Assembly (NCBI GenBank): GCA_003139095.1
Contig: PLHW01000044.1
Span: 184,536 to 248,535 of the forward strand
Direction: 5' to 3'
DNA: 64,000 nt
From: Acidobacteriaceae bacterium
Lineage (GTDB): Bacteria > Acidobacteriota > Terriglobia > Terriglobales > Acidobacteriaceae
Shown: piece after piece, positions 14,387 through 21,310 of the stretch
Numbering within the stretch: the first letter of the stretch is position 1
Layout of the letters: each line of letters opens with the position of its first letter
Position numbers and translations under genes: made by a program
Notes under the pieces: generated by a model
What the model saw: only the letters and a program-made list of their open reading frames with translations
Databases searched by the model: none
What the model was told of the DNA's origin: nothing

Positions 14387-15622
14387 TCAGCGTACCCAAG
14401 CCTCGACCCCCAACTCATTAAGGACCTGCAACATTGGTATGAAATAGGCTTGCGGTCGCACACTCGGATCCGCCCCGGGCGGCGATCCTGCCTTGAGCAC
14501 TCCGAGCATCGCGCAAGTCAAGCTATCGAGATACTCGGACGACATGTGTTTTCTCTGCCACATGGGAACGGCAGGCTCTGTTCCGTTCCCCGTCACCAGG
14601 AGCGCTCCAGAGTCCCCGTGGGCACACTGAATCGTAACAGCGAACATCGGGAAGATGCCCGCGGCGCTCGCGTTGGCGGGTATTTGGACCGCCTGATTCA
14701 GATACCCGAGTTGATGACCGGACTTTGCTCCGTACATTTGAACAGGCATGTCGCCCGTTGCGATCACCGGGGCTGCCGGAACCATATCAGGTCCCTTGAA
14801 GCGATAGTCACAGAGATAGGGTGAGGATAATTCGGCGAGCGCCACGTCAGTCGCGGGCCAGACCTTCTTGACCTTTCCAATCCGCTTGGGAATGGTCTGG
14901 CCGTTGAGGACATCGTAGCCCACTTGCCGGAAAACATGCTCCGATCCAAGCAACAGGGGCACGGTTGAACCGGCGGCACTTACTAAACACGTGAGTGTTC
15001 CGTACTCGCGAATACCGATAGGGCTCTCCGACCCAATCCTGTCACCACTCTGCAAGACGGGCGCATTGTGTGGTGTCGGATCAGGTTCACCGAACAAGAA
15101 CCCGCCGCTCGGCACTTTCCCCAACAATGTTGGTATTGGCCGCACTTCAACGACGCATGGAACAGGCTTCGCATCCTTGAATTCCGGAGCATAAGATTCG
15201 ACGGCCGCTCGCTTTGACCATCGCTCACGGATCTCGCTGCATTCCCGATCACTCAATTCCCGTTCCACGCTGAACACGGCCGTCAACTCTGGTTCGCGAC
15301 GACCGCGGATTCCTACTCCCACCGAAGAGAGTCCAGCAACCGTCTCGCGCCACTCGGGCAAGGCTCGAACCAAAGCAGCGGCAATCTCACGTTCTCTCAG
15401 CACTTGAGACCGCATGGCGCCGGGAAGCCGACTCCATGCGTGGTGAAAAGACACGGCATCTGCTTCGACATTAGGCGTTAGTATCTCGCTTCGCCGAAAT
15501 GCCCCGAGTAGCGGATCAATTTCAAGCCATTCGTGCGGATCACGTGGTTCCCATTTCTGTCGGTCTTTGTCGTTGAGTCTTTCAGAATACTCTCCGTTCA
15601 CCAAGCCTCCAATCGATCTCAA
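14387..15622 (-). CDS. Trypsin-like serine protease, conflict-system type
   Basis: This is a 411-residue protein with the chymotrypsin-fold triad in order in its C-terminal two thirds: His in Leu-Gly-Ser-Glu-His-Val-Phe, Asp in Ala-Thr-Asp-Val-Ala-Leu-Ala, and Ser in His-Gly-Asp-Ser-Gly-Ala-Leu-Leu. No signal peptide is present, so it should act inside the cell. The first 150 residues are not recognised. Its start is a TTG that overlaps the stop of the vWA gene as TTGA, implying coupled translation. In known systems such proteases are switched on by partner proteins to cleave an effector. The target here is unknown. Confidence 0.8.
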   Translation of the reverse strand: MRSIGGLVNGEYSERLNDKDRQKWEPRDPHEWLEIDPLLGAFRRSEILTPNVEADAVSFHHAWSRLPGAMRSQVLREREIAAALVRALPEWRETVAGLSSVGVGIRGRREPELTAVFSVERELSDRECSEIRERWSKRAAVESYAPEFKDAKPVPCVVEVRPIPTLLGKVPSGGFLFGEPDPTPHNAPVLQSGDRIGSESPIGIREYGTLTCLVSAAGSTVPLLLGSEHVFRQVGYDVLNGQTIPKRIGKVKKVWPATDVALAELSSPYLCDYRFKGPDMVPAAPVIATGDMPVQMYGAKSGHQLGYLNQAVQIPANASAAGIFPMFAVTIQCAHGDSGALLVTGNGTEPAVPMWQRKHMSSEYLDSLTCAMLGVLKAGSPPGADPSVRPQAYFIPMLQVLNELGVEAWVR

Positions 15623-17112
15623 ACGTAGGTTGACAAGCGTTCGTACAGGGAGCGGATCGTTCCGGGATCTCCACGTAACACCATTCCGCCGCTCGCGCCA
15701 GCCAACCGCGACAGTGCGCTGTCGTCGGCATCGGCGCCGTATGCGACACCGTAGAAACGCAACGCGCTATTTTGCCGCAATCGTTGTTCCAGCGCGGCGA
15801 CACTCGTACTTGAGGCGTTCTCCCTGCCGTCCGTGAAAGCTATGATTGCCCAGATGTGCGCTGGGTCTCCGGTTGTCTCAAGCGTGTCGACTCCCAAACT
15901 AACTGCATCGTACAGGGCAGTATCGCCGGCCGGATTCAATGATCCCGGCTGATAGAAGGGGCTGGTCGGCGGCCGTAAAGGAGTAAGGACGATTGCTTGT
16001 GTTTGAAAACGAATGAGGCAAGCCCTGGACCCCGGCCCTTGCAGGAGTTGAACGAACTCGTCAACAGCAGCCTTGGCTTCCGGAAATTTGCCGGATTCCT
16101 GCATGCTGCTCGAGGAATCAAACAGCAAACAGACATCAACGGCCCGCTTCGCGGTGCTAACAAGAGATCTTATCCCTCGGATTGCTTGACGCCCGGGCAG
16201 AACCAAGGAAGAGACTCCGGAATGAGCCGCCCACTGGAGAGTTTCGCCCACCTTCGGCCCGAGTGCGGAAGTAAATTCTTGAAGTGCTTCAGACGATCCG
16301 AGCGCACCGGCGTCTTTATGTAGTAAGGCGTTTCGTGCGAGTGTCGCAGGCTTCAAGCCCAACAACGGCTTCGTAAACCGTTCGAACGCTTCCTCAAGTT
16401 GAGGGCTTTGCCAACCAGACATCGAAGCGACGCTATTTCCGATCACCAGGGTTCCGTCATGGGGATATACGATGACACCTTTGTTTCCCGGTGCACTCCG
16501 GGCGCCGGCTATGATGGATTTCTCTTGGGCGATGACGATGTCCGTGGTCCAATCACCCTCGACGACTGCCCTTTGTAGTACACCTTCATCATCCGGTCCA
16601 TATTCGTCGACAGCCCGTTCTAGCAGCTTGATCTCTTCAAGAGGTGTCTCCCGACTTTCTGTGTGCGATTGCAACGACAGGTGCTGCGCGACGGCAACTG
16701 CGACACCGTCACTCGCGCGCAAAGCGGCATGGCGAATTCGAATTGCCTGATCCCGGGCGAGCCGGGCCAAAGAATTCCAGCCTAAGGGCTCCTCGAATAC
16801 TTTGAGCCTCTTAGCGGTTCTCGGGGACATGAAAAATACGACTGGCGTTACGCCGAAGGATGTCTGCCGAGCGAATATCGAGCCTTTGATCGCTCCCCGG
16901 TGCTGCTCCCATTGATCCTCTAGTGTCCGGAGAGAAAGATCGGATGTCGGACAAAGCAGTCCGAAATCTCTACCCACAACGTAACGGATTAGGTCCTCGT
17001 CTGAATAGTAGTGAGGCTCAAACTGCCACGGTCCACTGTCATTGAGATGTTTGATGAGTGGATCGACAAGGTCCCGCTTGTCGGAACTGCAGGCAATGTG
17101 TTGTACATCCAT
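15619..17112 (-). CDS. vWA (von Willebrand A) domain protein
   Basis: This is a 497-residue protein without signal peptide. The vWA domain occupies about 325-497. A MIDAS motif Asp-Ser-Ser-Ser-Ser-Met near 330, a Thr in Gly-Asp-Thr-Ala-Leu and an Asp in Phe-Thr-Asp-Gly-Arg-Glu match metal-dependent ligand binding. The first 100 residues begin with Ile-Ala-Cys-Ser-Ser-Asp-Lys-Arg-Asp, which could be a TIR-like or other effector fold; I cannot confirm it. It is the first gene of the vWA-protease-Trypco1 operon and may be the scaffold or sensor. Confidence 0.75.
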   Translation of the reverse strand: MDVQHIACSSDKRDLVDPLIKHLNDSGPWQFEPHYYSDEDLIRYVVGRDFGLLCPTSDLSLRTLEDQWEQHRGAIKGSIFARQTSFGVTPVVFFMSPRTAKRLKVFEEPLGWNSLARLARDQAIRIRHAALRASDGVAVAVAQHLSLQSHTESRETPLEEIKLLERAVDEYGPDDEGVLQRAVVEGDWTTDIVIAQEKSIIAGARSAPGNKGVIVYPHDGTLVIGNSVASMSGWQSPQLEEAFERFTKPLLGLKPATLARNALLHKDAGALGSSEALQEFTSALGPKVGETLQWAAHSGVSSLVLPGRQAIRGIRSLVSTAKRAVDVCLLFDSSSSMQESGKFPEAKAAVDEFVQLLQGPGSRACLIRFQTQAIVLTPLRPPTSPFYQPGSLNPAGDTALYDAVSLGVDTLETTGDPAHIWAIIAFTDGRENASSTSVAALEQRLRQNSALRFYGVAYGADADDSALSRLAGASGGMVLRGDPGTIRSLYERLSTYV

Positions 17113-17238
17113 TTGCTTCTCGGTGTCTCTAGAGTATCGATCACCTTGGGAAATTTGAGTCTATCCTTAATGACGACGTACGGCCAGCGGCCAGGTTGAC
17201 AAACAAGCCGTGGTAAGTAAGTAGTCCGTAGCGACCTC

Positions 17239-17475
17239 TACTGAGAGCGAGGCAACTAGGCACGATTTCGGAAGAAAGGCGGCAATCTATTGTTGAGCTC
17301 ATACTTCTTCTTCCGCCATCACATCTTTATTCGAGCGGACCACATTGATGGCAGCGGCGTTGAGCGAGTTCTTGACGTGGACCCCGTAATATTTCTCGAT
17401 CATTCCGACGCTCGTACGACAGTTCTTAGCGATTTGATAGATGTTGGCTCCCTCCATCAACCGCATGTTGATATA
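17239..17475. repeat. Direct repeat copy A (integrase 3' end)
   Basis: These 237 bases recur at 19254-19490 in the same orientation. The match is partial over the first 60 bases and nearly identical over the last 170 (the stretch around 17342-17470 differs at only a few bases). Both copies contain the end of a tyrosine recombinase gene plus its downstream flank. They bracket the first hipBA pair. Confidence 0.85.
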
Positions 17476-17640
17476 CGTGTGCCGTAGGCTATGCGCCGTA
17501 CGTGGTCGGCCGTCTCTGTCGAACCGAAGATTCTCCTCAGTGATGGTCTTGAAGAGCTCGCCCTGCCATTTGGGAAAAATGAGGTCGGTCGCTTCGGGGG
17601 TTCGTCCCCGTTGCCGGGGACAGCAGCAACGTAACTGCTG
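17299..17640 (-). pseudogene. Tyrosine recombinase, C-terminal fragment (copy A)
   Basis: Only the last 100 or so residues of an integrase remain. They include His-Ser-Leu-Arg-His-Thr-Tyr (the HxxR box) and Ile-Glu-Lys-Tyr-Tyr-Gly with the catalytic Tyr. The first Arg box and N-terminal domain are missing; the upstream sequence is taken by the hipA gene. It belongs to a different subfamily from the intact integrase at 33631, so it is left from an earlier insertion. Confidence 0.8.
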
Positions 17641-17701
17641 TCCTGTTCGACGCCATGAGCGGGAGCCAGAGCGAAGCTGACTATGAAGAGCGGACAAATG
17701 C

Positions 17702-18934
17702 TCAGGCCGCTCTAAGCGAAATCGCCACACCTTGCTCCCATTGCTGGAGCATGCGTTTGCCTATCTCCATGAATTCCGCGTGCGCTTTCATGTAAGCGTG
17801 CAGTTCCTTTGAGGTGTCCGCAATCGCAGCTTCTATGCGTTCGAGTATCTGCCGGACGCGGGCGGGGGTTTCTCCCATCCGCGTCTCGCCCAGTCGCTGC
17901 AATTCCTTCGCACTCGGCCATTTCGTCGTGCCGTTAAGGGTCAGCGCCATGCTGTCCTTCGGCAGATAGACGGAGGTGGTCACAAGATCATAGACGGGTG
18001 CGAGTCTCGCTTCTCCCTGAACATCGTCGTAAACAATCCCGAAGTTCTTGAGATGCGCGTCGCCATTGCGAAGTGCGCAATTCAAGGCAATCAAGACGAA
18101 CAGCTTTTCCATGTCCTCGCCCACATGTGTGGAGTTTGCAAACTGCCCGAATCGCTTCATGACCGAGGTCTCGTAGCTACCGCGATATTTCTCGTCGGTC
18201 CTGCGGCCGTTCAGGACGCAGAAGTCCTCAACTCCGCGATAGGTCCCGTCCATGCGCAGGTCGAAACGGTCAATGACCAGCGCCACGCCGTCCTCAGCGA
18301 GGCGGTAGGGGGGCACGTCGAGTCCGTATTTTCGCGCCACGGTGAGGCAAAAATACTCATTGGCCGCCAGTTGCGGGTATTCATTGGCCTCCCACATCTT
18401 CACGATATGGGTCGCGCCTTTGTAGCTTTGCGAGAGGCGGTGTCCCGTATGCTCCATCTCGGCGAAAGCCTTTTCGTCGCGCACGAGGATTTTGGGTTGC
18501 ACGCCGCTGATTCCGGAATAGGTAGCAAATTTCTCCAGGAGATAGCGAAAGAGGTCGCCGCCGCGCCTGCGTTCGAGAATCTCGTCCACTGACTGGAAGG
18601 GCACGTCCTCGTGCAGGTGCTCCTTGTCGCCCGTGTAGCGGATGCGTCCGATCTGCGAGCGGCCGACAATGGACAGCAGGTCGAATTCGTCGAAGGTGCC
18701 GGTGGCTTTCGCAAAGGCTAGGCGGAGTCGCTCTCGCAGTGCGCCTTCGGGCAGGTTCATCTCGAAAACCGGAAGCAGGCTGAAAGGCACGCTCCACGAC
18801 TCAAGCCTCAACGGCATCGTCACCGAGACCGCGCGCGTGGGCGGATCGCCGGGAAGGTAGACAAACGTGCTGCCGCGCTCGCCGTGTCGATCGAGTAGTC
18901 CCGCCTCAGCGGCGTCGGTCCAGACCTTGATCAT
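17702..18934 (-). CDS. hipA: HipA-type Ser/Thr kinase toxin
   Basis: The 410-residue protein shows Gly-Val-Gln-Pro-Lys near 151 (Gly-rich loop and ATP Lys region), Asn-Glu-Tyr-Phe-Cys-Leu, Val-Ile-Asp-Arg-Phe-Asp near 238, and Asn-Gly-Asp-Ala-His-Leu-Lys-Asn-Phe-Gly near 300 (the catalytic Asp region). Family members phosphorylate glutamyl-tRNA synthetase or other translation factors and induce dormancy; that activity is not shown here. The start at 18934 overlaps the end of hipB by 29 bases. The pair is framed by direct repeats, so it looks like one moved cassette. A target in tRNA charging would fit the island's theme. Confidence 0.88.
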   Translation of the reverse strand: MIKVWTDAAEAGLLDRHGERGSTFVYLPGDPPTRAVSVTMPLRLESWSVPFSLLPVFEMNLPEGALRERLRLAFAKATGTFDEFDLLSIVGRSQIGRIRYTGDKEHLHEDVPFQSVDEILERRRGGDLFRYLLEKFATYSGISGVQPKILVRDEKAFAEMEHTGHRLSQSYKGATHIVKMWEANEYPQLAANEYFCLTVARKYGLDVPPYRLAEDGVALVIDRFDLRMDGTYRGVEDFCVLNGRRTDEKYRGSYETSVMKRFGQFANSTHVGEDMEKLFVLIALNCALRNGDAHLKNFGIVYDDVQGEARLAPVYDLVTTSVYLPKDSMALTLNGTTKWPSAKELQRLGETRMGETPARVRQILERIEAAIADTSKELHAYMKAHAEFMEIGKRMLQQWEQGVAISLRAA

Positions 18935-19184
18935 CCCGTCCCTCTTCCATGAGTTGCTCAAGCGTTGGCCGGCTCGCGCTTGCTTCCTGAAGCTTCAGCT
19001 CGACTCCCAGCGCCGTGAGAATATTGGTGATCTTGGAATATCCAAGTTCGCCCAGCCGTCCGTTTTCCAGGGCGTCGAGCGTGGAGAGTCCGACCCTGGC
19101 TTTTTTTGCAAGCGTGGTCTGCGTCAGGCCAAGTGCTTTGCGCTTGGTGGCGATCCGCTCGCCTAGTTCGGACAGTGGCAACAT
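18906..19184 (-). CDS. hipB: HipB-type antitoxin, XRE-family HTH
   Basis: This 92-residue DNA-binding protein has an HTH at about 10-65: Ala-Thr-Lys-Arg-Lys-Ala-Leu-Gly-Leu-Thr-Gln, then Gly-Leu-Ser-Thr-Leu-Asp-Ala-Leu-Glu-Asn-Gly. It precedes and overlaps hipA. The ATG at 19184 lies inside the first of two palindromic sites, so it should repress its own promoter. Confidence 0.85.
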   Translation of the reverse strand: MLPLSELGERIATKRKALGLTQTTLAKKARVGLSTLDALENGRLGELGYSKITNILTALGVELKLQEASASRPTLEQLMEEGRDDQGLDRRR

Positions 19185-19245
19185 TAACCTAATATACAAG
19201 GTGTTAATTCGAAATGCAACATATTAACCTATTATATTGGGTTTA
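19183..19245 (-). promoter_or_regulatory. Two imperfect palindromes, likely HipB operators
   Basis: ATTAACC...GGTGTTAAT at 19183-19208 and TTAACC...GGGTTTA at about 19224-19245 share the TTAACCT half-site. They flank an AT-rich promoter region directly ahead of hipB, as expected for autoregulation. Confidence 0.5.
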
Positions 19246-19253
19246 TGCGCCGC

Positions 19254-19490
19254 TACTGAGAGCGCCGCAAGCAAGTACCATGTCGAAGAAGGGCCGGGCA
19301 ATCTGTGGTTGCGCTCATAACTCTTCTTCCGCCATCTCGTCTTTACTCGAGCGGACCACATTGATGGCTGCGGCGTTGAGCGAGTTCTTGACGTGCACCC
19401 CGTAATATTTCTCGATCATTCCGACGCTCGTACGACAGTTCTTAGCGATTTGATAGATGTTGGCTCCCTCCATCAACCGCATGCTGATAT
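19254..19490. repeat. Direct repeat copy B (integrase 3' end)
   Basis: Second copy of the 237-base repeat at 17239-17475, in the same orientation. The similarity stops abruptly after GATAT at 19490. Confidence 0.85.
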
Positions 19491-19497
19491 CGGATTT
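19315..19497 (-). pseudogene. Tyrosine recombinase, C-terminal fragment (copy B)
   Basis: About 58 residues almost identical to the end of the fragment at 17299, including Ile-Glu-Lys-Tyr-Tyr-Gly-Val-His-Val-Lys, then unrelated sequence upstream. It is a truncated duplicate with no possible recombinase function. Between 19498 and 19651 I see nothing else. Confidence 0.75.
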
Positions 19498-19651
19498 GTC
19501 TTTTGTCAGGCAATGAGAGACGTCCTGTTCTTGGCGCAATCGTCTGCTTCGGACTTAAAATCGGTTACGAGAACTTGTAAAGTGTCCATTTTCGGCGGAA
19601 TGCACGGCATGTTGTTTGCCTTCATAACGTAATTTCTTTTCCCGCTCGGGG

Positions 19652-20428
19652 CTAAACGCCTACCTCGACTGGCAGACCCGCCTCATCAAAGTCCTTGCAT
19701 TCAAAACCGCCAAGGCTGCCCGGATATCCGAGTTGATTTGAAATGATTCGGGTCCGTCTGATCGTCTGATCGTCGCATTCATGCGTATGGCCATACACCC
19801 AGAGGGCCGGCTGGTGGGTTTCAATGATCTCCACCATGTCCAGGGAATTGAACGCCGGCGTGAGAGGGCCGCCCTTGTATTTGGAGTTGGGATTGATGAC
19901 CGGTGCATTATGGCTGATGACCACGCGGGGACCACTTAGATTCTTGCCAAACCAGCTCAGCAATTTCCGCGCGAAGTTCTTGTGTAGCGCAATCGAATCT
20001 GCTGGCGTGAAAGGCGTTTCGTCGGCGTTATAGATGAGGCGGTAGTCATTCATTTGAGAGTCGGCAGTCTCCATGGCGCGCAAATCGCCGCCGTTGAAAT
20101 CCGTCCACATCGTACCTCCGAAGAAATTGACGCCGCCGATGCTGACCTCTTCATCAAGCAGCAGTTTCACAAGCGGATGTCTGCCTTCGAGCCACGCTCT
20201 GAGTCTGTTGTCCTCTTCGTTCATTGGGCGCCGTGTGTAATATTCGTGGTTTCCCGTCACATAGAGGACCGGTTTCTTCCACTTCCGCAGAATCTGGTCG
20301 AGCGGCTCATAATCCCTGAGCGTGACGATATCGCCTGCCAGGATCATGACATCTCCGTTCACTGCCGGGGGCAACATCCAGCCCGAGCCAAATTCAAGAT
20401 GCAGGTCGCTATAAGTAATGATTCTCAT
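19652..20428 (-). CDS. Metallophosphoesterase
   Basis: The 258-residue calcineurin-like phosphoesterase has Ser-Asp-Leu-His-Leu-Glu (7-12), Leu-Ala-Gly-Asp-Ile near 29, Gly-Asn-His-Glu-Tyr-Tyr near 57 and Tyr-Gly-His-Thr-His near the end, together the complete two-metal site. The start at 20428 begins right at the fold (Met-Arg-Ile-Ile-Thr-Tyr-Ser-Asp); the longer frame adds an unlikely leader. Substrates in this superfamily range from cyclic nucleotides to nucleic acids and cannot be told. It ends the - strand run after the second tRNA block. Confidence 0.85.
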   Translation of the reverse strand: MRIITYSDLHLEFGSGWMLPPAVNGDVMILAGDIVTLRDYEPLDQILRKWKKPVLYVTGNHEYYTRRPMNEEDNRLRAWLEGRHPLVKLLLDEEVSIGGVNFFGGTMWTDFNGGDLRAMETADSQMNDYRLIYNADETPFTPADSIALHKNFARKLLSWFGKNLSGPRVVISHNAPVINPNSKYKGGPLTPAFNSLDMVEIIETHQPALWVYGHTHECDDQTIRRTRIISNQLGYPGSLGGFECKDFDEAGLPVEVGV

Positions 20429-20702
20429 GCTCGTAGGAGAATGCTTGTTTGAACTCGTCTTTCTCAAGTGTAATAAGCCGAGGCGCCAAAACCAGGTGTC
20501 AAGGCTCTTCGACCGCGAACGCGGCGCGCGAAGCGCGGCCTTGAGACTGGCCGGCGCCTGAATGCTCGCTCACGATCCGTTCACCACCTGCTCGACATGC
20601 CTGATGAAGTCTGGTGCGTCATCGAATTCAGGTGTCATCATTCATTTTGTATTAGCCATACGCAACGCCGACGCTGCAATAATCTCGGCGGGTCAAGAAA
20701 TC
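20429..20702. other. Intergenic segment with nested inverted repeats
   Basis: No gene is seen. AGGCGCC near 20475 and GGCGCCT near 20555 can pair, enclosing CAAGGC/GCCTTG and a CGCGAACGCG-type GC-rich core. It may be the end of the tRNA transcript, a terminator, or a decayed structured RNA. Confidence 0.4.
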
Positions 20703-20779
20703 TGGTGCCAGCGGAGAGATTCGAACTCTCAAACACCTGTTTCTAAGACAGGCTGCTATTCCAATTCGCACACGCTGGC
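20703..20779 (-). tRNA. tRNA-Leu(TAG) with short variable loop
   Basis: The acceptor GCCAGCG/CGCTGGC is perfect, the anticodon arm is CCTGT-CTTAGAA-ACAGG and the T arm GAGAG-TTCGAAT-CTCTC. The D arm looks Leu-like (TGC-GAATTGGAATA-GCA). Only about five bases lie between the anticodon and T stems, unlike bacterial Leu tRNAs. CCA is encoded. Confidence 0.85.
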
Positions 20780-20783
20780 ACTC

Positions 20784-20871
20784 TGGTGCACAGGGGAGGA
20801 TTTGAACCTCCGCGTCCTTGGGGAAACCGGGTTACAGCCGGTCCGTTTCAGCCGGGCTCACGCACCTGTGC
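20784..20871 (-). tRNA. tRNA-Tyr(GTA)
   Basis: The acceptor GCACAGG/CCTGTGC is perfect. The anticodon arm is ACCGG-CTGTAAC-CCGGT, with a class II extra arm of about 14 bases. CCA is encoded. Confidence 0.92.
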
Positions 20872-20877
20872 AAACTT

Positions 20878-20967
20878 GGCGGAAAGTAGACGAATCGAAC
20901 GCCCATCGCTCATCACGATGCCCTGGTTTTCAGGACCAGTTGCCGGCCATTCAGCAGTACCTTCCGC
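20878..20967 (-). tRNA. tRNA-Ser(TGA) with C33, no encoded CCA
   Basis: The acceptor GCGGAAG pairs with TTTCCGC with one wobble. The anticodon stem CTGGT/ACCAG encloses CCTGAAA, so position 33 is C. A long variable arm is present. The 3' end reads CAAG rather than CCA. Confidence 0.85.
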
Positions 20968-20968
20968 G

Positions 20969-21056
20969 TGGCGGAGAGTACGGGAGTTGAACCCGTTAGC
21001 CTCTTGCGAGCGCCCTTGTTTAGCAGACAAGTGCCTTACCGTCCGGCCCACTCTCC
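20969..21056 (-). tRNA. tRNA-Ser(GCT)
   Basis: The acceptor GGAGAGT/ACTCTCC is perfect. The anticodon arm is CTTGT-CTGCTAA-ACAAG, with a long variable arm, G73 and encoded CCA. Confidence 0.93.
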
Positions 21057-21084
21057 ATTGAATTTTCAAAGAACGACAGAATTC

Positions 21085-21162
21085 TGGTAGGCCCGGTGGG
21101 AGTTGAACCCACAAAAGGGCTGCTCTTGAGGCAGCTGCGTATGCCAGTTCCGCCACGGGCCT
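21085..21162 (-). tRNA. tRNA-Leu(CAA) with short variable loop
   Basis: The acceptor AGGCCCG/CGGGCCT is perfect, the anticodon arm is GCTGC-CTCAAGA-GCAGC and CCA is encoded. The D arm GGCGGAACTGG is typical of Leu tRNAs, but only six bases separate the anticodon and T stems. First gene of the - strand tRNA block. Confidence 0.87.
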
Positions 21163-21192
21163 GAAAGCTTAGAAATTGTGCAGGAGTTAATA

Positions 21193-21214
21193 ACTCAGTC
21201 GGGATGGACTGAGT
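21193..21214. terminator. Perfect 8-bp hairpin between ABC gene and tRNA block
   Basis: ACTCAGTC and GACTGAGT enclose GGGATG. It lies after the ABC transporter stop on the - strand and before the tRNA block, so it may separate the two transcripts. No strong T tract follows. Confidence 0.4.
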
Positions 21215-21310
21215 CGTAATGACGATCGCAACTGAAGCAGGCGCTTCACAAATCTAATTTAGCATGGAACGGCAAGAAGTGTACACGATGATTGCGCTCC
21301 AGTCGCGCCC

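Noticed and set aside
20784..20871. Second att copy of tRNA-Pro inside the island
   Set aside because: The shared GAGGATTTGAACCTCC is the common T-arm sequence of tRNA-Tyr; flanking bases differ from tRNA-Pro.
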